From the NCBI RefSeq assembly GCF_027595985.1, contig NC_073305.1, positions 109,636,035 to 109,700,034 of the forward strand: DNA of 64,000 nucleotides, written 5' to 3'. This DNA is from Sorex araneus (Eukaryota; Chordata; Mammalia; Eulipotyphla; Soricidae). The stretch's first letter is position 1. Every line of letters starts with the position of its first letter. The position numbers and the translations under genes are program-made. Shown here piece after piece: positions 12,240-24,879 of the stretch. The notes under the pieces were generated by a model. It was not told the origin of the DNA and made no database searches. It worked only from the letters and a program-made list of their open reading frames with translations.

Positions 12240-13005
12240 CTGCCATACTGAAGAAGCAAAGCAGATAATAACAGTTGAATAAACAATTCAGCTGCTTTAA
12301 TAGAATGTGAGGAATTCCAGATTAAGTCTTCAAGATAATCAGAGCACTTAACTTTGCCTAAGGAGAACCTTAGAGCAACAGTCTTCTCAATGGTAACTAA
12401 AATGAAGAAGGCAGTGGAAGAGAAACTCACTAAACTTCAAGAAATATTGATAGAGAAATTAAAGGACTTACTGAAATAGAATTAAAGGAGCTAAAGACTA
12501 TGGTGGCAGGTCACAACAACAGAATTGTAGTAACTGAAAACCAAGTCAGTAATCTTGAAGACAAAGCACAAAACAGTGAAAAAAAAAAAAAGGAAAGGAA
12601 AGGAAATAGAAAATATTTAATAAAATTTAAGGCATTTTGTTAGCAATAGTAATAGGGGTACTCTTTGAATCATAGTAATATTTGATGCGGAGGAAAGAGA
12701 GAAAGGGAAAGACTTGCAGGGGAAATAATAACTGAGAACTTTCCCAGCCTGAGGAGGGAGATGTGCACAGATCCAAGAGGGTCACAGGGTGCCAAACAAA
12801 ATCAGCTCAAACAAATCAAGACCCAAATATAATGTAATCAAAGTAGCAAGAATCAAAGAGAAAGATTGCTGAAAGCAACGAGAGAAGAAAAAATTCAAGT
12901 AGAAGTAGCAGGCAAATTACAGCAAATTCTCCTCAGATCTCTAAAATGAAACTCTATAAGCAAGAAGGGGAAAAGGAGTCATGCACACTTCAGAGGCCTT
13001 AATAA
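12240..13005 (+). mobile_element. LINE-1 / half-L1 ORF1-region fragment
   Basis: Sense copy of an L1 ORF1-like region: a coiled-coil-type stretch (AAGAAATATTGATAGAGAAA...), then ACTTTCCCAGCCTGAGGAGG, GTGCCAAACAAAATCAGC and AAAGCAACGAGAGAAG. This order is typical of old L1 or HAL1 elements. Frames are broken throughout. A short A-rich GGAAA tract sits at about 12580-12605. Confidence 0.75.
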
Positions 13006-14047
13006 ACTGTAACTTAGTACATCAATACTATAAACATAAACAGTATTGTAACCAGGCTACATAACTATCACATGATCATCTAAAAATGTAATAGTAAAAT
13101 GTTTGACTCTGTGCTTCTTTCTTCACTGCTTCATCAATTTTCTGCTTCCTCTAATAATGGCATCTGTAACCATGCTGATAATCTGTTGTCACCCAGAGAA
13201 GTCCCTAACATGAGTGTTTGTTCAACATGATTTACTATTCAAAATAGAGTATTCAGAGGCATATCTTTGTATCATTGGGGTTTTTGCAGTGCTATACTTT
13301 TAAAGACTATTAATTTAGAAATATTTAGTGTATTTTCTTGAAGTACCATCACAGAAATTTTTCTTATCTAGGGAAGAGTCTGATAAGCCCAGTCTCAAGT
13401 CATCTCCAAATAATCTCTGGTCCAAGTATGTTGCCAATAGAGTAAATCCAATAACTCTGTGAACAATTCAAGTTGCTCGGTTGGAAAGGGAAATGTGCCC
13501 AAAGACCTTAGAGCAGTTACCATTGTCGCAATTATGCAGTCATTACTTAAATATTAGTAATAAGTTAATTATCTCTATTTTTATCTTACTCATTTAAACT
13601 ATATTCTTTTGAGCACAAAGCACTATAATTAATTTTTTAGAAGGTGAAACTAATTTCTTTTTTCTATATTTATGATAGACTTACGATATAATATATGGCT
13701 GAAACTATATACTTCATTAAGTTGACTGAGAACTATGGGTTATTTGGCTTATTAATATAGGTTATTTAATTCACTGAGAAAATTAAAATGTATACAAATA
13801 AAAGGTTTTTGTCATATGAATGTACCTATAGCTACATTTAAAATTATTGTATACTCAAATTTTCCAAAGTTATTTTATGGGTATATAATGAAGGATAGCT
13901 CTGTAATATTTTTTAACTGGATTATTCCATTTTCAGATAACTGAATTTCTACCCAGACCCCAGTTTATCAATAAACCTGGTTCATAGATTATTTATTCTC
14001 TCAGAAGATAAAAGGCAGTTTCCATATGTTAGCATCCTTTAAAATTA
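13006..14047. other. Unique AT-rich DNA, no gene seen
   Basis: Only the L1-like remnant near 13010-13060 is noted. No exon or RNA gene is supported. Confidence 0.4.
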
Positions 14048-14515
14048 GGCTACCACTATTGCCGTGGTGGTCCTTTCTCTATCCTAACTGCCCTCTCCCC
14101 CAGCACTTAAAGTCAACTTCCAACTGTGGACCAATTCTCCTGAGCCTTGTTTCTACTGTCCGTAGGTTTTAGTCCCCTACTATGTGTTTTTATATTTCAC
14201 AAATGAAGAGTGATCACGCTGAATAGGAGATGTGTTCTGAAAATGGATAAAGAACCAAACATGCTGGCCTCTCAGTATCTGTATTGCCAACCATAATGCC
14301 CAAAAGTAGAGAGACAGAAAGAATAAAAGTACCTGCCATGGAGCCAGGCTAGGGATGGGAGTGGTGGGAAGGATAACTATGGTGGGAAATGTACACTTGG
14401 TGGAGGGATGAGTGTTGGAGCATTCTGTGACTGAAATCTTATCATGAACAGCTTTGTAACTGTGTATCTCACAGGGATTCAATAAATAAATTAATAAATA
14501 TGCATATTTTAAAAA
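14048..14515. mobile_element. LINE-1 3' end with 5' inversion (twin priming)
   Basis: 14048-14220 is the L1 3' UTR in reverse (GGTCCTTTCTCTATCCTAAC, CTTGTTTCTACTGTCC). 14225-14515 is the following part in forward orientation (AACCATAATGCCC, AACAGCTTTGTAACTGTG, A-rich end). Together they cover neighbouring parts of one element head to head, the classic L1 inversion. Confidence 0.75.
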
Positions 14516-15016
14516 ATGTTTCAGACTGAAGAATGGTCTTGCAAAAACATTTTCTTAAAATTAGATTACCCTAGTAAGAAGCTGGAATTTGAAAAGCCTT
14601 GCCCCAGAGGAGCATATTTTCAGTCAGGTGTGTCTAGCTCAGCTGCACAGACCTAACTAAAAAAAGCACAGGCATTTGACTATTGTAAGTTAACACTTGT
14701 CATTATTCTGGAAGGCAACCTCTGATTGGTCACAGGTTATTCATGGCTCATGAAAAGCAGCCAGTTACACAGAATTGTTTTTCAGAGCTTATGGTCTTCA
14801 ATTCTGAGATCTCCTGGCTTTTAAGCTCAGGCAATTCTGTTAATTCAGATCTCCTGAATTAACAAGACTGGTCATATCTAATCTCAAATCTTTTAAATGT
14901 TAAGTGTCTCTTTCATGATAAATCACTTTGTATGATAATACGTTGGGAAAATGTTTGAGTATAGACAGGTATAGACAGGCTATGTAGAGAACTGTTGTAA
15001 TAATAAAGAAAACATA
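14516..15016. other. Unique DNA, no gene seen
   Basis: Contains small local duplications (ATAGACAGG twice at about 14962 and 14972; CAGATCTCCTG/GAGATCTCCTGG). Nothing else is supported. Confidence 0.4.
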
Positions 15017-15174
15017 TTCCAGGGGATAAGACATGTGCTTTGCATGTAGCTGACCAGATTACTATCTCTAGGGCTGTATGACCCCCCAAGCTCCACTAAG
15101 AGTGATCCCTGAATACAGAACCAGGAGTGTTTAGGACCCTGAGTACTGTCAAGTGAGGCCCAAAAAACAAATAT
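15017..15174 (+). mobile_element. SINE-A, diverged
   Basis: Head degraded, body recognisable (GTGATCCCTGAATACAGAAC, CAAGTGAGGCCCAAAAAAC). Confidence 0.7.
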
Positions 15175-15186
15175 TAATAGTAATAG

Positions 15187-15430
15187 CACTATAGCACGAT
15201 TGTCCCATTGTTCATCAATTTGCTCGATCGGGCACCAGTAACATGTCCATTATGAGACTTGTTGTTACTGTTTTTGGCATATGGAATACACCACGGGTAG
15301 CTTGCCAGACTCTGCCATGTGGGAGGAATACTCTCAGTTGCTTGCCCAGCTCTCCGAGAGGGACAGAGAAATCGAACCCTGGCCAGCTGTATGCAAGGCA
15401 AATGCCCTACCCACCATGCTATGGCTCCTG
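15187..15430 (-). mobile_element. SINE-B, near full length
   Basis: Reverse B copy, directly after a plus-strand SINE-A. Body end GTCCCATTGTTCATC at the left; head with reverse box B (GAAATCGAACCC) at the right. Confidence 0.88.
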
Positions 15431-15618
15431 TTTTGAGAAGATTAATTTTGGATATGAAATACAGCAAAAAGCAAAGGTAAAAAAGAAAGAGAACATAAAG
15501 CTATTGGTGGCTCTCACATTATAGAGGATCTAAATGGAGAGAAATTCTGAAGAAATCACAGAGCTCCTGGAACTTATATGTACTGGGGTAAGTAAATAAA
15601 TAATAATAATTCAATGAA

Positions 15619-15768
15619 GAGGCTGGAAAGATAGTACAGTGGACCAATCACTTGCCTTACACATGGTTAACCTAGGTTCAATCTCCAGCACCACAGGTGA
15701 TCCCTGACTGAAGAGCCAGGAGTAAACCCTGGACTCAGTGGGTATAACTAAAGAAACCTTAAAAAAAT
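15619..15768 (+). mobile_element. SINE-A with internal deletion
   Basis: Head GAGGCTGGAAAGATAGTACA, box B GGTTCAATCTCC, shortened body, A-rich tail. An imperfect TSD around AATAATTCAAT/ATCATTCAAT. Confidence 0.8.
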
Positions 15769-16769
15769 AATCATTCAATAGAGTAAAAGATTTTATGGAC
15801 AAATGTAGTTACCTATATGCAGAAATTTAGAACTGATTTAAAATGTACAATTATAGGGGAATGGTTAGGTAAACGAATCCATTAATTTTATTAAGTAAAA
15901 TAATTGTGTGGTCAATCCTGAAGTTCACTCTTTCTGATTTCACCTGAATTTCTTCATCAATGTTGAAGCCACTATTGCTACATGTGGCAGAGTTTCCAGA
16001 AATCTTGGAACTGTGTGAGGCAATACCAGATTTTTCTGTGGCTAGAGAGATTATGCCAGGAGTGATCTGAAAGGCTAGTGCAGTGGAGCACCACGCCCAC
16101 AAACCATTCCTCATTCCACTGAGGCAGGGCAAGGAGAAAGACACACAGCCTAAGAGCATAAGGTTAACTGAGCCCAGAAGAGGAATAGATGGAGGCAGAT
16201 TCTTTGAAAAGTCTATCATGAGCTTTTGTAGGTCTGTGGCCTCACTCAAAAAGGAGAGCAAAGATAAGATCTCAAGACTTGTATGAATAATGTTTTTCAA
16301 CCTAAGAAGTGGGACTGGGAATTCACTCTGCAATCATGGACTTTTCCCACACTTCTGTACAATCCACTTCCAGTGGGCATAACTATACCAGCATAGGATA
16401 AGAGAAGAATTATACTGAAGATGGCATAACTACATTAACATTCTATCAACCCCAGAATATGCTACTTTTCATGGCACTAAAAGATACTAGCAAAAGCAAA
16501 AGGTACTAGCAAGTGCTTAGGTCAATTGGAAGTTATTTAGGTAGCCATACTTTTAATACATTATTTTAGAAAATAAGTGGGCAAAGAATATTTGTGCAAA
16601 GTATATTTTAGCAGCATAATCAGTCTTTGAAGATGGTGGCATGCTTTCCAGAAGCATTGTAGTGTTATCTTTGTGTGCGCATTATACCTTCAGGCTTTTA
16701 AAATATGGGATACATATTTGCCCTCTACAGGAAAGAGGATGTGGTTAGTTATGCAATCATTCACTGTAA
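15769..16769. other. Unique DNA with a 160-codon antisense frame, not called a gene
   Basis: 15851-16333 holds the longest open frame outside repeats that I noted (minus, 160 codons). It has no recognised domain, no clear neighbours and an overlapping 67-codon frame on the other strand. It may be part of an old repeat or chance. Confidence 0.35.
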
Positions 16770-16915
16770 TATAAGAGGCCCATGGTGTGCAGGAAAGAGT
16801 CTAGATTTGAAGACAGAAGACTAGTGTAATTTTTCTGGCCGTTTGACCTCAGGAAATATGAAAACCTCATTCAGTCTCAGCCTCAGTTTCCTTTCCAATT
16901 TCTGTTTTAAAACTG
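16770..16915 (+). mobile_element. MIR, ancient SINE
   Basis: Forward MIR: AAAGAGTCTAGATTTGAAGA, GTTTGACCTCAGG, then CTCAGCCTCAGTTTCC. The last is the hallmark MIR core (CCTCAGTTTCC). Confidence 0.75.
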
Positions 16916-17449
16916 ACAAACATCGAGAGTAAAAATAATATTTTTTAATATCTGTAAAAATAAATATAAATATGGGGTATAAAGAAACAAGGTAGAGGAA
17001 AACAGATGCACAAAGGAAAAAGAAACTGAGACCAATGGAAAACTCCCCATAGTGGAGGTACAGAGGAGAGGTGAAGGGAAGTGGACACTATGGTATAGAT
17101 AATGAAAGAAACCGCATCAACAACCGTGTTGTAAACCCTGTTGCTTAAAATAAAATGTAAATATATACATACATATAAAAAATCGCATGAGATAGTTTTA
17201 AAATAATGCACAAAAACCTGTTCTTGCCTATTCCAGAGACTCCTAAATACCAGATATAGGTATTAGGATCAGCGTAACACTTAAATACTAATGACTTTCA
17301 AGCCTATAAATCTAGTCTATCTCTCTCCTAAGTGCAGCACTTTATTTGAATATCATAACCCTCAACCTTAAAATACCATGAACCCAGTTTAAAGTCTGGT
17401 TCTCCTGCTGTTTTCATTTATTTTTACTCTACCGCCCATCTGATGTCAC

Positions 17450-18230
17450 AGACCAGAAACTTAGGAATGGAGCTGTTGTGGTTCTACCCTCCCTGGGCCC
17501 TACTGTCCGCCACTACCTCACTAATTCACTTATTCCTACTAAATTCTGAGTATTGATATCTACCTCTACCACCTCTGTAATAATTAATTTCTTGCTCCCT
17601 CTAAAGGGTCATCTTGCCTTTGTTTATGCCTCTTCTGGTTGCTTAAAAAATACTATTGCAAATTATATTCAATTATTATATTAAATCATATTGACTTAAA
17701 TATTAAGTCCAATGATTACATGCTTCTAAAATCTTTCAGTGTCTTGTCATGATTTTCAGCATAAATCCAAACCCTTTAGCAAATCTCAGCATATCTTCAG
17801 GATTGACCCCACTTCCTCCCTGGAACCCTGCTCACATATGTCTCCTTCTGCTCCAGAATCCACATTTGGAATGTGCAATTCCCAGGTGTGTCGTCATCTC
17901 AACCATACATATAGTCGATGTTATTCCTAGAATAGTTTTCCTATTCAACTCTTATTGGTCTTCAAGGCTCAACTGAAGAACTGCTTGTTCTCTTTAAATG
18001 ATCTTCATCTCATATTACTACATACACACACACTCACACACCCCAACGATTTAACCTTCCATCTCCTTGAGCATATAGCCTTTTATAACACTTCCTATCT
18101 TGTGATTGTTTCCTCTTGTTTTCTCTGCCAGATGGCCTCCTGGAGGGCAAGCAATGAGACTTTCATTCTTTTCTTTCCAACAACGTGTTCTGTGCCTGGC
18201 ATAGGGAGATTCAATCCTGATTCTGGCCAG
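17450..18230 (+). mobile_element. LINE-2 3' region, ancient
   Basis: Ordered similarity to the L2 3' end: TGATTTTCAGCATAAATCCAAA (data are diverged), CTCCTTGAGCATATAG, GGAGGGCAAGCAATGAGACT and GTTCTGTGCCTGGCATAG. Frames are broken. An ACACAC stretch lies at about 18024-18043. Confidence 0.6.
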
Positions 18231-19112
18231 ATGGGAAGAGTTGAGGACACCCACCCAGAAGAAATCTTTTGAATCCCTGCCCAAAGGAGAGAAGGGTCTC
18301 TTTAATTAGGCATGACCTTGAGGTTGTCTAGCAGATGAGAGGGGGGGTAAAAAAAGAGCTCAACAGTTTAATCATAGGCCCTCTCTTATACCAGACCTTT
18401 TAAAGGAAAGTTCACAACCATCTGGTTATTCTTCAGAGATGAGCCAGAAGAGCAACCGCAGCAAGAAGGGAAAGGCTTCTTTTTATTAGGCTAAGGCCAC
18501 AAGAGAAGCTAAACAGATAATTTGTTTCAAGCTGTAGAGAAGAGTTTGTGCCTCAAATAGGAAAAGAAAGTTAAAGGGAATCTGTAGGGCCAAACAGAAA
18601 ATGCTCCCCTGTGTGCTCCAGCCCTTAACCCTTCTATTTTCACAGGGAAAGAACTTCCTCCCAGCCCTGTGAGCTAATACAATACCCCAGGTCTTCATCC
18701 TTCCCTGGGGGAGATGCAAAGGAAGGGGAGTCGGGAGACAAAAACCTTAAGCACTTTCCTAAAAATCTACTTGCATTACAAATTATTGAAACCACTTAGC
18801 TCCTATTTCTTCCTTTAAAACAATTACACTCTTCATTAAAATGATTAAAATCATGTAAGTAGCTTTATATGCATAGAATGGCCAGGACATGTGCTCCCTG
18901 CACATGAGATTTTATTGTCTAGAGATCTGCAACATGTTCTCTGCCCACTATCTCACACACGAACTCATACAAATGCATGCATGTGCATACACATTGACTT
19001 ACACACTATATCCCTATGTGTATCCTGGTATCAGAAACAGGATAAAATATTATTGAAAAGTCAATGTCTAGCCTCCCGTTTTATCTTGGAAGAGTGACTG
19101 CATTACCAGCTT
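18231..19112. other. Unique DNA, no gene seen
   Basis: Locally more GC-rich at 18560-18740, but with no splice-consistent exon. A short G-run is at about 18341. Confidence 0.4.
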
Positions 19113-19362
19113 AGCACTGTAGCACTGTCGTCCTGTTGTTCATCGATTAGCTTGAGCGGGCACTCAGTAACGTCTCCATTGTGAGACTCGCTGTTACTGT
19201 TTTTGGCATATTGAATATGCCACGGGTAGCTTGCCAGGCTCTGCCATGCGAGCGGGATACTCTCAGTAGCTTGCCAGGCTCTCCGAGAGGGACAGAGGAA
19301 TCGAACCCGGAATGGCCGCGTGCAAGGCAAATGCCCTACCCACTGTGCTATTGCTCTAGTCC
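19113..19362 (-). mobile_element. SINE-B, near full length
   Basis: Reverse copy with an intact body and head (GGAATCGAACCCGG), close to consensus. Confidence 0.9.
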
Positions 19363-21109
19363 TACATAATCTGCTTAAATGGAAAAAAAAAATGTGGGGA
19401 TGGTAGAGTAATATTCCAGTTTGGTACTACAGTATATTTTTCCTTTTTTGTTTGTTGTCAATTCTATTTCTGGCAAATAAAATAATAGAGACATAGAGAT
19501 TGATAGAATACACATACCTGTCAGTGATCAAGTGCTGTTCTGTTTATTCCTTGCAGACAAATAATGAATTGTCTGTCATCTGGGTTTGTTTATTAGTATC
19601 TTAGTAGACTTTAGATAGCATTAAAAAAATTTACACTTCTAGTGGTCTTTTTAGCTTTCTAGCTTTACTCTGGACTTCATTCATGTTCATTCTTCTTAGG
19701 ATGAATATGTAAGGAAACCCAAAAGGAGGATATAGGTACTAATGCTGAAAATATAACATTAAAACATATTTTCATTTCAATAAGTTCTTTGGGAAATACA
19801 TTATTTCCAAACTAAATTAGTTACAGGATTGGGAAAAGAATCAAGATTTATTTGATGGTGAATATTCAGATTGTGATTTTTACAATTTGCAGAAGTGTAG
19901 GTAGCCAGATTTAGAAATAAAATAAAGGTATCTAGTTAAATTTGAATCTAAGATCCACGATGGATAATCTTTTAATATAAGTCAGATGCAAAGATTGCAT
20001 GGAACATGCTAATACCAAAAAATTTTCTTGTTCACCTGATATTATAACAGGATATCTTCTACTGTATCTGGCAACACTATGCAATATATGTGGTAATAAA
20101 TCTTTACAGATGAAAGAGAAGCCAGTGATATATGGTACACACAAAATATTAGCAGTAGGTCTTTCCTGATCATGGAATTTCTGGTAAATTATAAAAAATT
20201 TAATAAGTTTCTCTATTTCCAAATATTTTGTCCTAGTTTTTATGTTGCAAACGAAATATGTATGTGGTATTTTTTCAAACTACTGTGTCAAGTCATGCTA
20301 AGATTTATGCAAGTGGCATCCAAAGAAAACCTAGTAATTCATAAAATAAAATTTACATTCCTCTCCTGAGCAGTATGCAGAAAAGCTAACTGGGAATGGA
20401 GACCCATAATTATCATCCATGGAGCTGGAAAACTACTGGATGATTTAAACCCAGTAATTTAAGATGTGAAGGATCTTTTCTCAGCAAGAAAGCAAAAAAG
20501 TGTGCACGTGTGCGCACGCACACACACACACATACCACACACACACACACACAAGTGAAGATTCTAAAATAGGATACTGGCATTTCAAAGTGGGAAAGAA
20601 TAATAAGTGCTTTTTAAATCATGAAAAATATATAATTTAGAAAAATTGTTAACTCAAATTTTCTAATATAACACAGACATTTCATCTATCTCCTAGGTCC
20701 TTAGGGAACTATGCGTAAAATCAACATACAGAGTCCGAGATGTATATTTCCTCTGTTGATGTGGTTGTATGGCTAGGTCAAGTGGACTTCTCCAGTGTCC
20801 ATGTCCCAAGATGTCTGGGCCCCACAATGTTCAGTGAACAATGTCCTGGACTCTCAGTGATCCACCGGTCTGTTTCTGGAATTCTGCAATCTGTTTCTCA
20901 TTGCTAGTGGTACTTGTATCACTGTTTTGTCTGTTTTTGTTTTAATCTGTTTGCCCATGAGTCTGAGCTGCCCTTTACTTCTGCCTTCCCTATGTGTGTG
21001 GCTGTGGGGCCAGAGGAAAAGCTAGAGCTGGGGAGAGACTAGCTTTATCTCCTACCCTACCGTTAGTTATTTCCTCTGCCCAACTAGTTACTCCAGTAAA
21101 GACAAGATT
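19363..21109. other. Unique DNA with a CA microsatellite
   Basis: 20505-20552 is a compound (CA)n. 20750-21100 is less AT-rich (GTCCATGTCCCAAGATG, CTGTTTCTGGAATTCTGC) and may be an unrecognised repeat. No gene is supported. Confidence 0.4.
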
Positions 21110-21290
21110 TTTCCCCCTTAACTTTTAAAACATTTTCTTTGGGGAACCATGGTTTATAATAGAGTTATTGTTGGGGTTTCTTGCATAAATCATTCCAGTG
21201 CCATGCCCTCTACCAGAGTCCACTTCCCTCAACCATTATCCTGCAGTCTTCCCCCTTTCAATCCTGCTCCTTCAGCTCTCCATAAGTATT
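21110..21290 (-). mobile_element. LINE-1 3' UTR fragment, old
   Basis: CCATGGTTTATAATAGAGTTATTG and CCAGTGCCATGCCCTCTACC match the layout of the reverse L1 3' ends elsewhere in the window, but diverged. Confidence 0.5.
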
Positions 21291-22235
21291 TTAAATGGCA
21301 TATTAGATTAACTAGATAACTTGAAAATCCCCAGTTCAGTCACAATATATGGCCCTTCACAATATATTCCTTCTATTTGAATTTATATTGACCCTAGCTT
21401 TTCCTTAAGTCTAATCACTGTCTTATAAGAAATGAAGCAAAATTTATACCTATTGATGATGTTCTGCTAACTTCAGTATCTCAACATTTGAGGTTATGCA
21501 AGTCTTTCAGAATCACAAGTACTTGATTAAATTTCTTTATTAGTAATGAAATTGTAAGCTTATCTTTTTTTATGACTTAACAGAATCAAAGAACTTGCAC
21601 TAATAGTCTATTTAAGTTACAGACACCAAATCTATTTTTGACTCATTCATATGTAAATTATCTTCACTTCAAGGAATGGTTTGTGGAAATTTTATAATCT
21701 CTGTGGTTTTATAAATCATCACAGGAAATGATTCCTCATGAATTTTCTGAAATTATTAAGTTTAACATGATTAATGCCCATTAAAGGTTATTAAGAATGA
21801 AACATTATAAATATTAAATAGCCATTATGATAACTACTGACATTCATTCAGAGTCATTTTTGCAATGATAAATGCTGAGAAAGGTCTCAAAATGAAACAA
21901 AACATATGAAATAGGGTTGCCACTTTAAAGAAACCTTGAAATTCAACCAGTTTTCACTGACCAATTTTTCAATCTCACCACCCATTTAGGAGGGAAAATG
22001 TGAAGCAGTGTTCATTAGTCAACAAGCAACTCCTTGTGGTTTATTTGACTGTTATTTTTCTGATAGTCTTTTCTGGACTTTAGTTTTAATATTCTAAACT
22101 TAAGTCAGAGCCATGAAGTTAAAATAAGAGGGAAAGAAATGCCAGTGAATTTTCTTAGACTTTGAAAAGTTTACCTTCCAATTCAAGAGTAGAAAAGAAA
22201 TAATACTCCTTGTTAATAAAATATGTAAGAATTGA
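21291..22235. other. Unique AT-rich DNA, no gene seen
   Basis: No repeat or exon recognised. Confidence 0.4.
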
Positions 22236-23092
22236 TGTCGGTGGACAAACGGGTGGCTCATGTGAGTAGGGAGCAGAGAAAGAATGGTCACCTTCTCCTG
22301 ATCCACCTCTATCACCCGGGACCCAGGCTTACTGTGCTCTTGTCTCGCCTCACAGAAAAGTATTTCAGGAGTAGACAATGCAGGAGTAGACAGCAGAGAA
22401 GTGAAACAGATTTTATTTGGAGGTTTTGAAGGGAAAGAGGAAGAGAAAGTGGGAGAGAGTGGAAAGTATTGTGCTCAAGAGAGAGCCAGGCTTCTCCAAG
22501 GGTGGAGAGAGCCCTTTTACACACAGCCCAGCATTAGACAGGAAAGCATGAAAGTACACATCTCAAGAGGGGAGATCGGGCACCACATGTGCTCAGCCAC
22601 ATTGGCACAAGCAGCACATGGGCTTGGGCAGCATATGCGTGCCCTCCCTTTGTTCAAGGTAGCTTTTATAGGGATTTTCCAACCTGCTTCTACGTGGGGC
22701 TTCTATGGAGGCAAAAGCCCTTGCTTAAGGTGGTTGGTTACCAAGGAAGGTAGGGTTGGGAGTGGAGGTGTCTTCTTTGAAATTCCTTTCCAGGCCTTTT
22801 GTTTCTGCTGGAGCTTCTCTGGATCTGTTTCTGCTGGAGCTTCTCTGGATCTGTTGCTGGTGCCAGGTGAGGGTCTTATCAGGCCTTAGTTCCTGTTTTC
22901 TGCAAGGTTGACTTTTGAAACTTCAAAGCTATTACTTTCCAGGAAATTTACTGCCATTGCCTTGGGAGGGGCCTTTCCTATCTGCCTCTTTTCTGACATT
23001 GGTATTGTCCTGCAACTGTGTGTTTTAAAAATCTATCCTTCTAATATTCAGAATTCAACAGGGAGCCCAGTTTACTCTGGGGTGCTACAACA
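22236..23092 (-). mobile_element. Probable solo LTR of an endogenous retrovirus
   Basis: About 857 bp, more GC-rich than its surroundings. Read on the minus strand it begins TGTTGTAGCACCCC and ends TTGTCCACCGACA, giving TG...CA ends. It carries a TATA box (TATAAAAG, plus-strand 22663-22670) and an AATAAA (22412-22417) in the right order for U3-R. No clear flanking TSD, primer-binding site or viral gene was seen, so this is a solo LTR or an old fragment. Apparent frames inside, including 162 codons at 22401-22889, are incidental. Confidence 0.6.
22801..22852. repeat. Perfect 26-bp tandem pair inside the LTR
   Basis: GTTTCTGCTGGAGCTTCTCT plus six bases, repeated exactly, with a partial third unit after it. 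It lies in the U3 part of the proposed LTR, upstream of the TATA box, where tandem enhancer repeats commonly occur. Confidence 0.85.
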
Positions 23093-24019
23093 AACAGCAA
23101 AATATCTTGGGCCACTTTCAGAGCCCACAAGTAAAAGAGCCCCAGACAGAATTATTATTTGCTACCCATTTAATGACATTTTAAAAAGGTGACAGAGACA
23201 AGAACAGTGGGGCAAGGTACCAAGAAAATGTGAATTAATTCTGCTCACTTTTCACAACTAACTTACATCTTCAGCCAAGTTTGCCAGGGCTGAATTAAGG
23301 AAACTGATTATCACAACTCCTTATTCAGAGAACTGTTTGTAACTTAGATGCAGCTTGGAAAACTCAAGAATAAATGCTCCAAAGAGAGATAATTTTTCCA
23401 TTTTTATTCTTTATATCTTATTAGACACATGTTAAAATTATCACATCTTAAAAAGAATACTGAAAGAAAGGGCGGATGTCAGAAGAGGAAGTCTCTGCTA
23501 AGAAACCTGGGATTCTTATGCAAGGTCACTGCTTAAGCAGCCTTCTACTCCTTGTCTTCCTTCTTCCTGAATATTCAAAACAGCTATCAAATTCAAGGTC
23601 AGAGTGATCTGAGTTTTATTCAAATGAATTCAGCTTTTGTGCCACTTTCTGGGAAGGCATTTTCAGGAAAACATTTTCTTTTTCTCTGCATTACTTGCTT
23701 CTAAGAGCCCAGGATTTTACTGATTTAGCCAATTATGAAACTAGAACTAGCTCAGAATTGCAACAGAAAAGTCATGAGCTTCTTAAGATAAATTTGAAAA
23801 ACAGGCAGTTTCCAACTAGATGTAGAGTCCCAAGTTCATTTCTAAGACATCTTTCAGAACTCAAAATATAAACTTTCCGAAAACATGCACTATACTCATC
23901 ATTTAGATCCAATGGTGTTCATCATATAGCAAGTTACTACCATACTAATAATAATCTAAACTTTTCTCATCGAGGTATTATAGTTTACAGTAGTATTAAA
24001 GTCGTTATTTTATTTCATT
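23093..24019. other. Unique DNA, no gene seen
   Basis: No repeat or exon recognised. Confidence 0.4.
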
Positions 24020-24166
24020 TTTTACTTTGGGGTCACACCTGGCTCTCTGTTCAAGGATCACTCCTGGCAGGACTTGTGGGACCATATGAGGTGTCAGGGA
24101 TCAAATCAGGCTAAGCTACATACATGCAAGGCAAGACCCTGACCTCTGTAGTATGCTTCTCTCTCT
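24020..24166 (-). mobile_element. SINE-A, diverged
   Basis: Reverse body (GGGGTCACACCTGGCTC, GGACCATATGAGG) with a worn head. Confidence 0.75.
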
Positions 24167-24785
24167 GGATTTATTATTTTATAATTGAGCTATTGCACCA
24201 TTTCTTCTACCAGTGTTTCAAGATTCTCCCACCATTCTCCCACAGTTCTTTCTCCTATCACACTTTCCCCTCAGTTCCCAGTTCTATTGGTCATGTTTCA
24301 GGATTTGTTTCCACTGGAGAATAGCCAATCCCTTTCTTTTTTTTTTTTTACACTCCACATTTTGAGCAAGATTATCTAGTATTTATCTTTTACTCTCTGA
24401 CTCACTTTACTTAGCATGACACCTCCCAGTCATGTCCAAGTTACAGCACACTACAAAATTTCATCTTTTCTTGTAGCCAAATAGTATTCCATTCTATGCA
24501 TATATCACAATTTTCACAATTTTTTTTTATCTACTCATCTTTTGGAGAGGCACTTAAGTTGTTTACAGATCTTAGATATTGTAAATGGTTCTGAAATGAA
24601 TATAGGTGTACATGTAGTTTGGGATTAATGTTTTTGTGATCTTAGGGTAGGTTCCCAGGAATGAAATCATAGGATCACTTGGAACTTCTATTTGTCATGT
24701 TCTGAGAAGGCTCCAAGCCATTTTCCAGAAATACTGAGCCATGCAACAATTCCACCAAAAGTGAATATTCTAAAGCTTAATCATC
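24167..24785 (-). mobile_element. LINE-1 ORF2 C-terminal region plus 3' UTR, old
   Basis: Reverse L1: AAATAGTATTCCATTCTATG, CTACTCATCTTTTGGAG, GGAATGAAATCATAGGATCAC and GCAACAATTCCACCAAAAG follow the ORF2 3' order. Many stops. An 11-T run lies at about 24338-24350. Confidence 0.85.
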
Positions 24786-24879
24786 ACACATCCTAAGTCT
24801 TTAAGATTACCAGAAACAAACTATCTTACTTTGCCTTGATTCCATGATAAGATTTGGCTGTTTAAATCCTGCTGCATCA

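Noticed and set aside
15851-16333. 160-codon minus-strand open frame
   Set aside because: No known domain, no splice or regulatory context, and an overlapping frame on the other strand. Probably chance or an old repeat.
22401-22889. 162-codon plus-strand open frame
   Set aside because: Lies antisense in the probable LTR and spans a tandem repeat; explained by composition.
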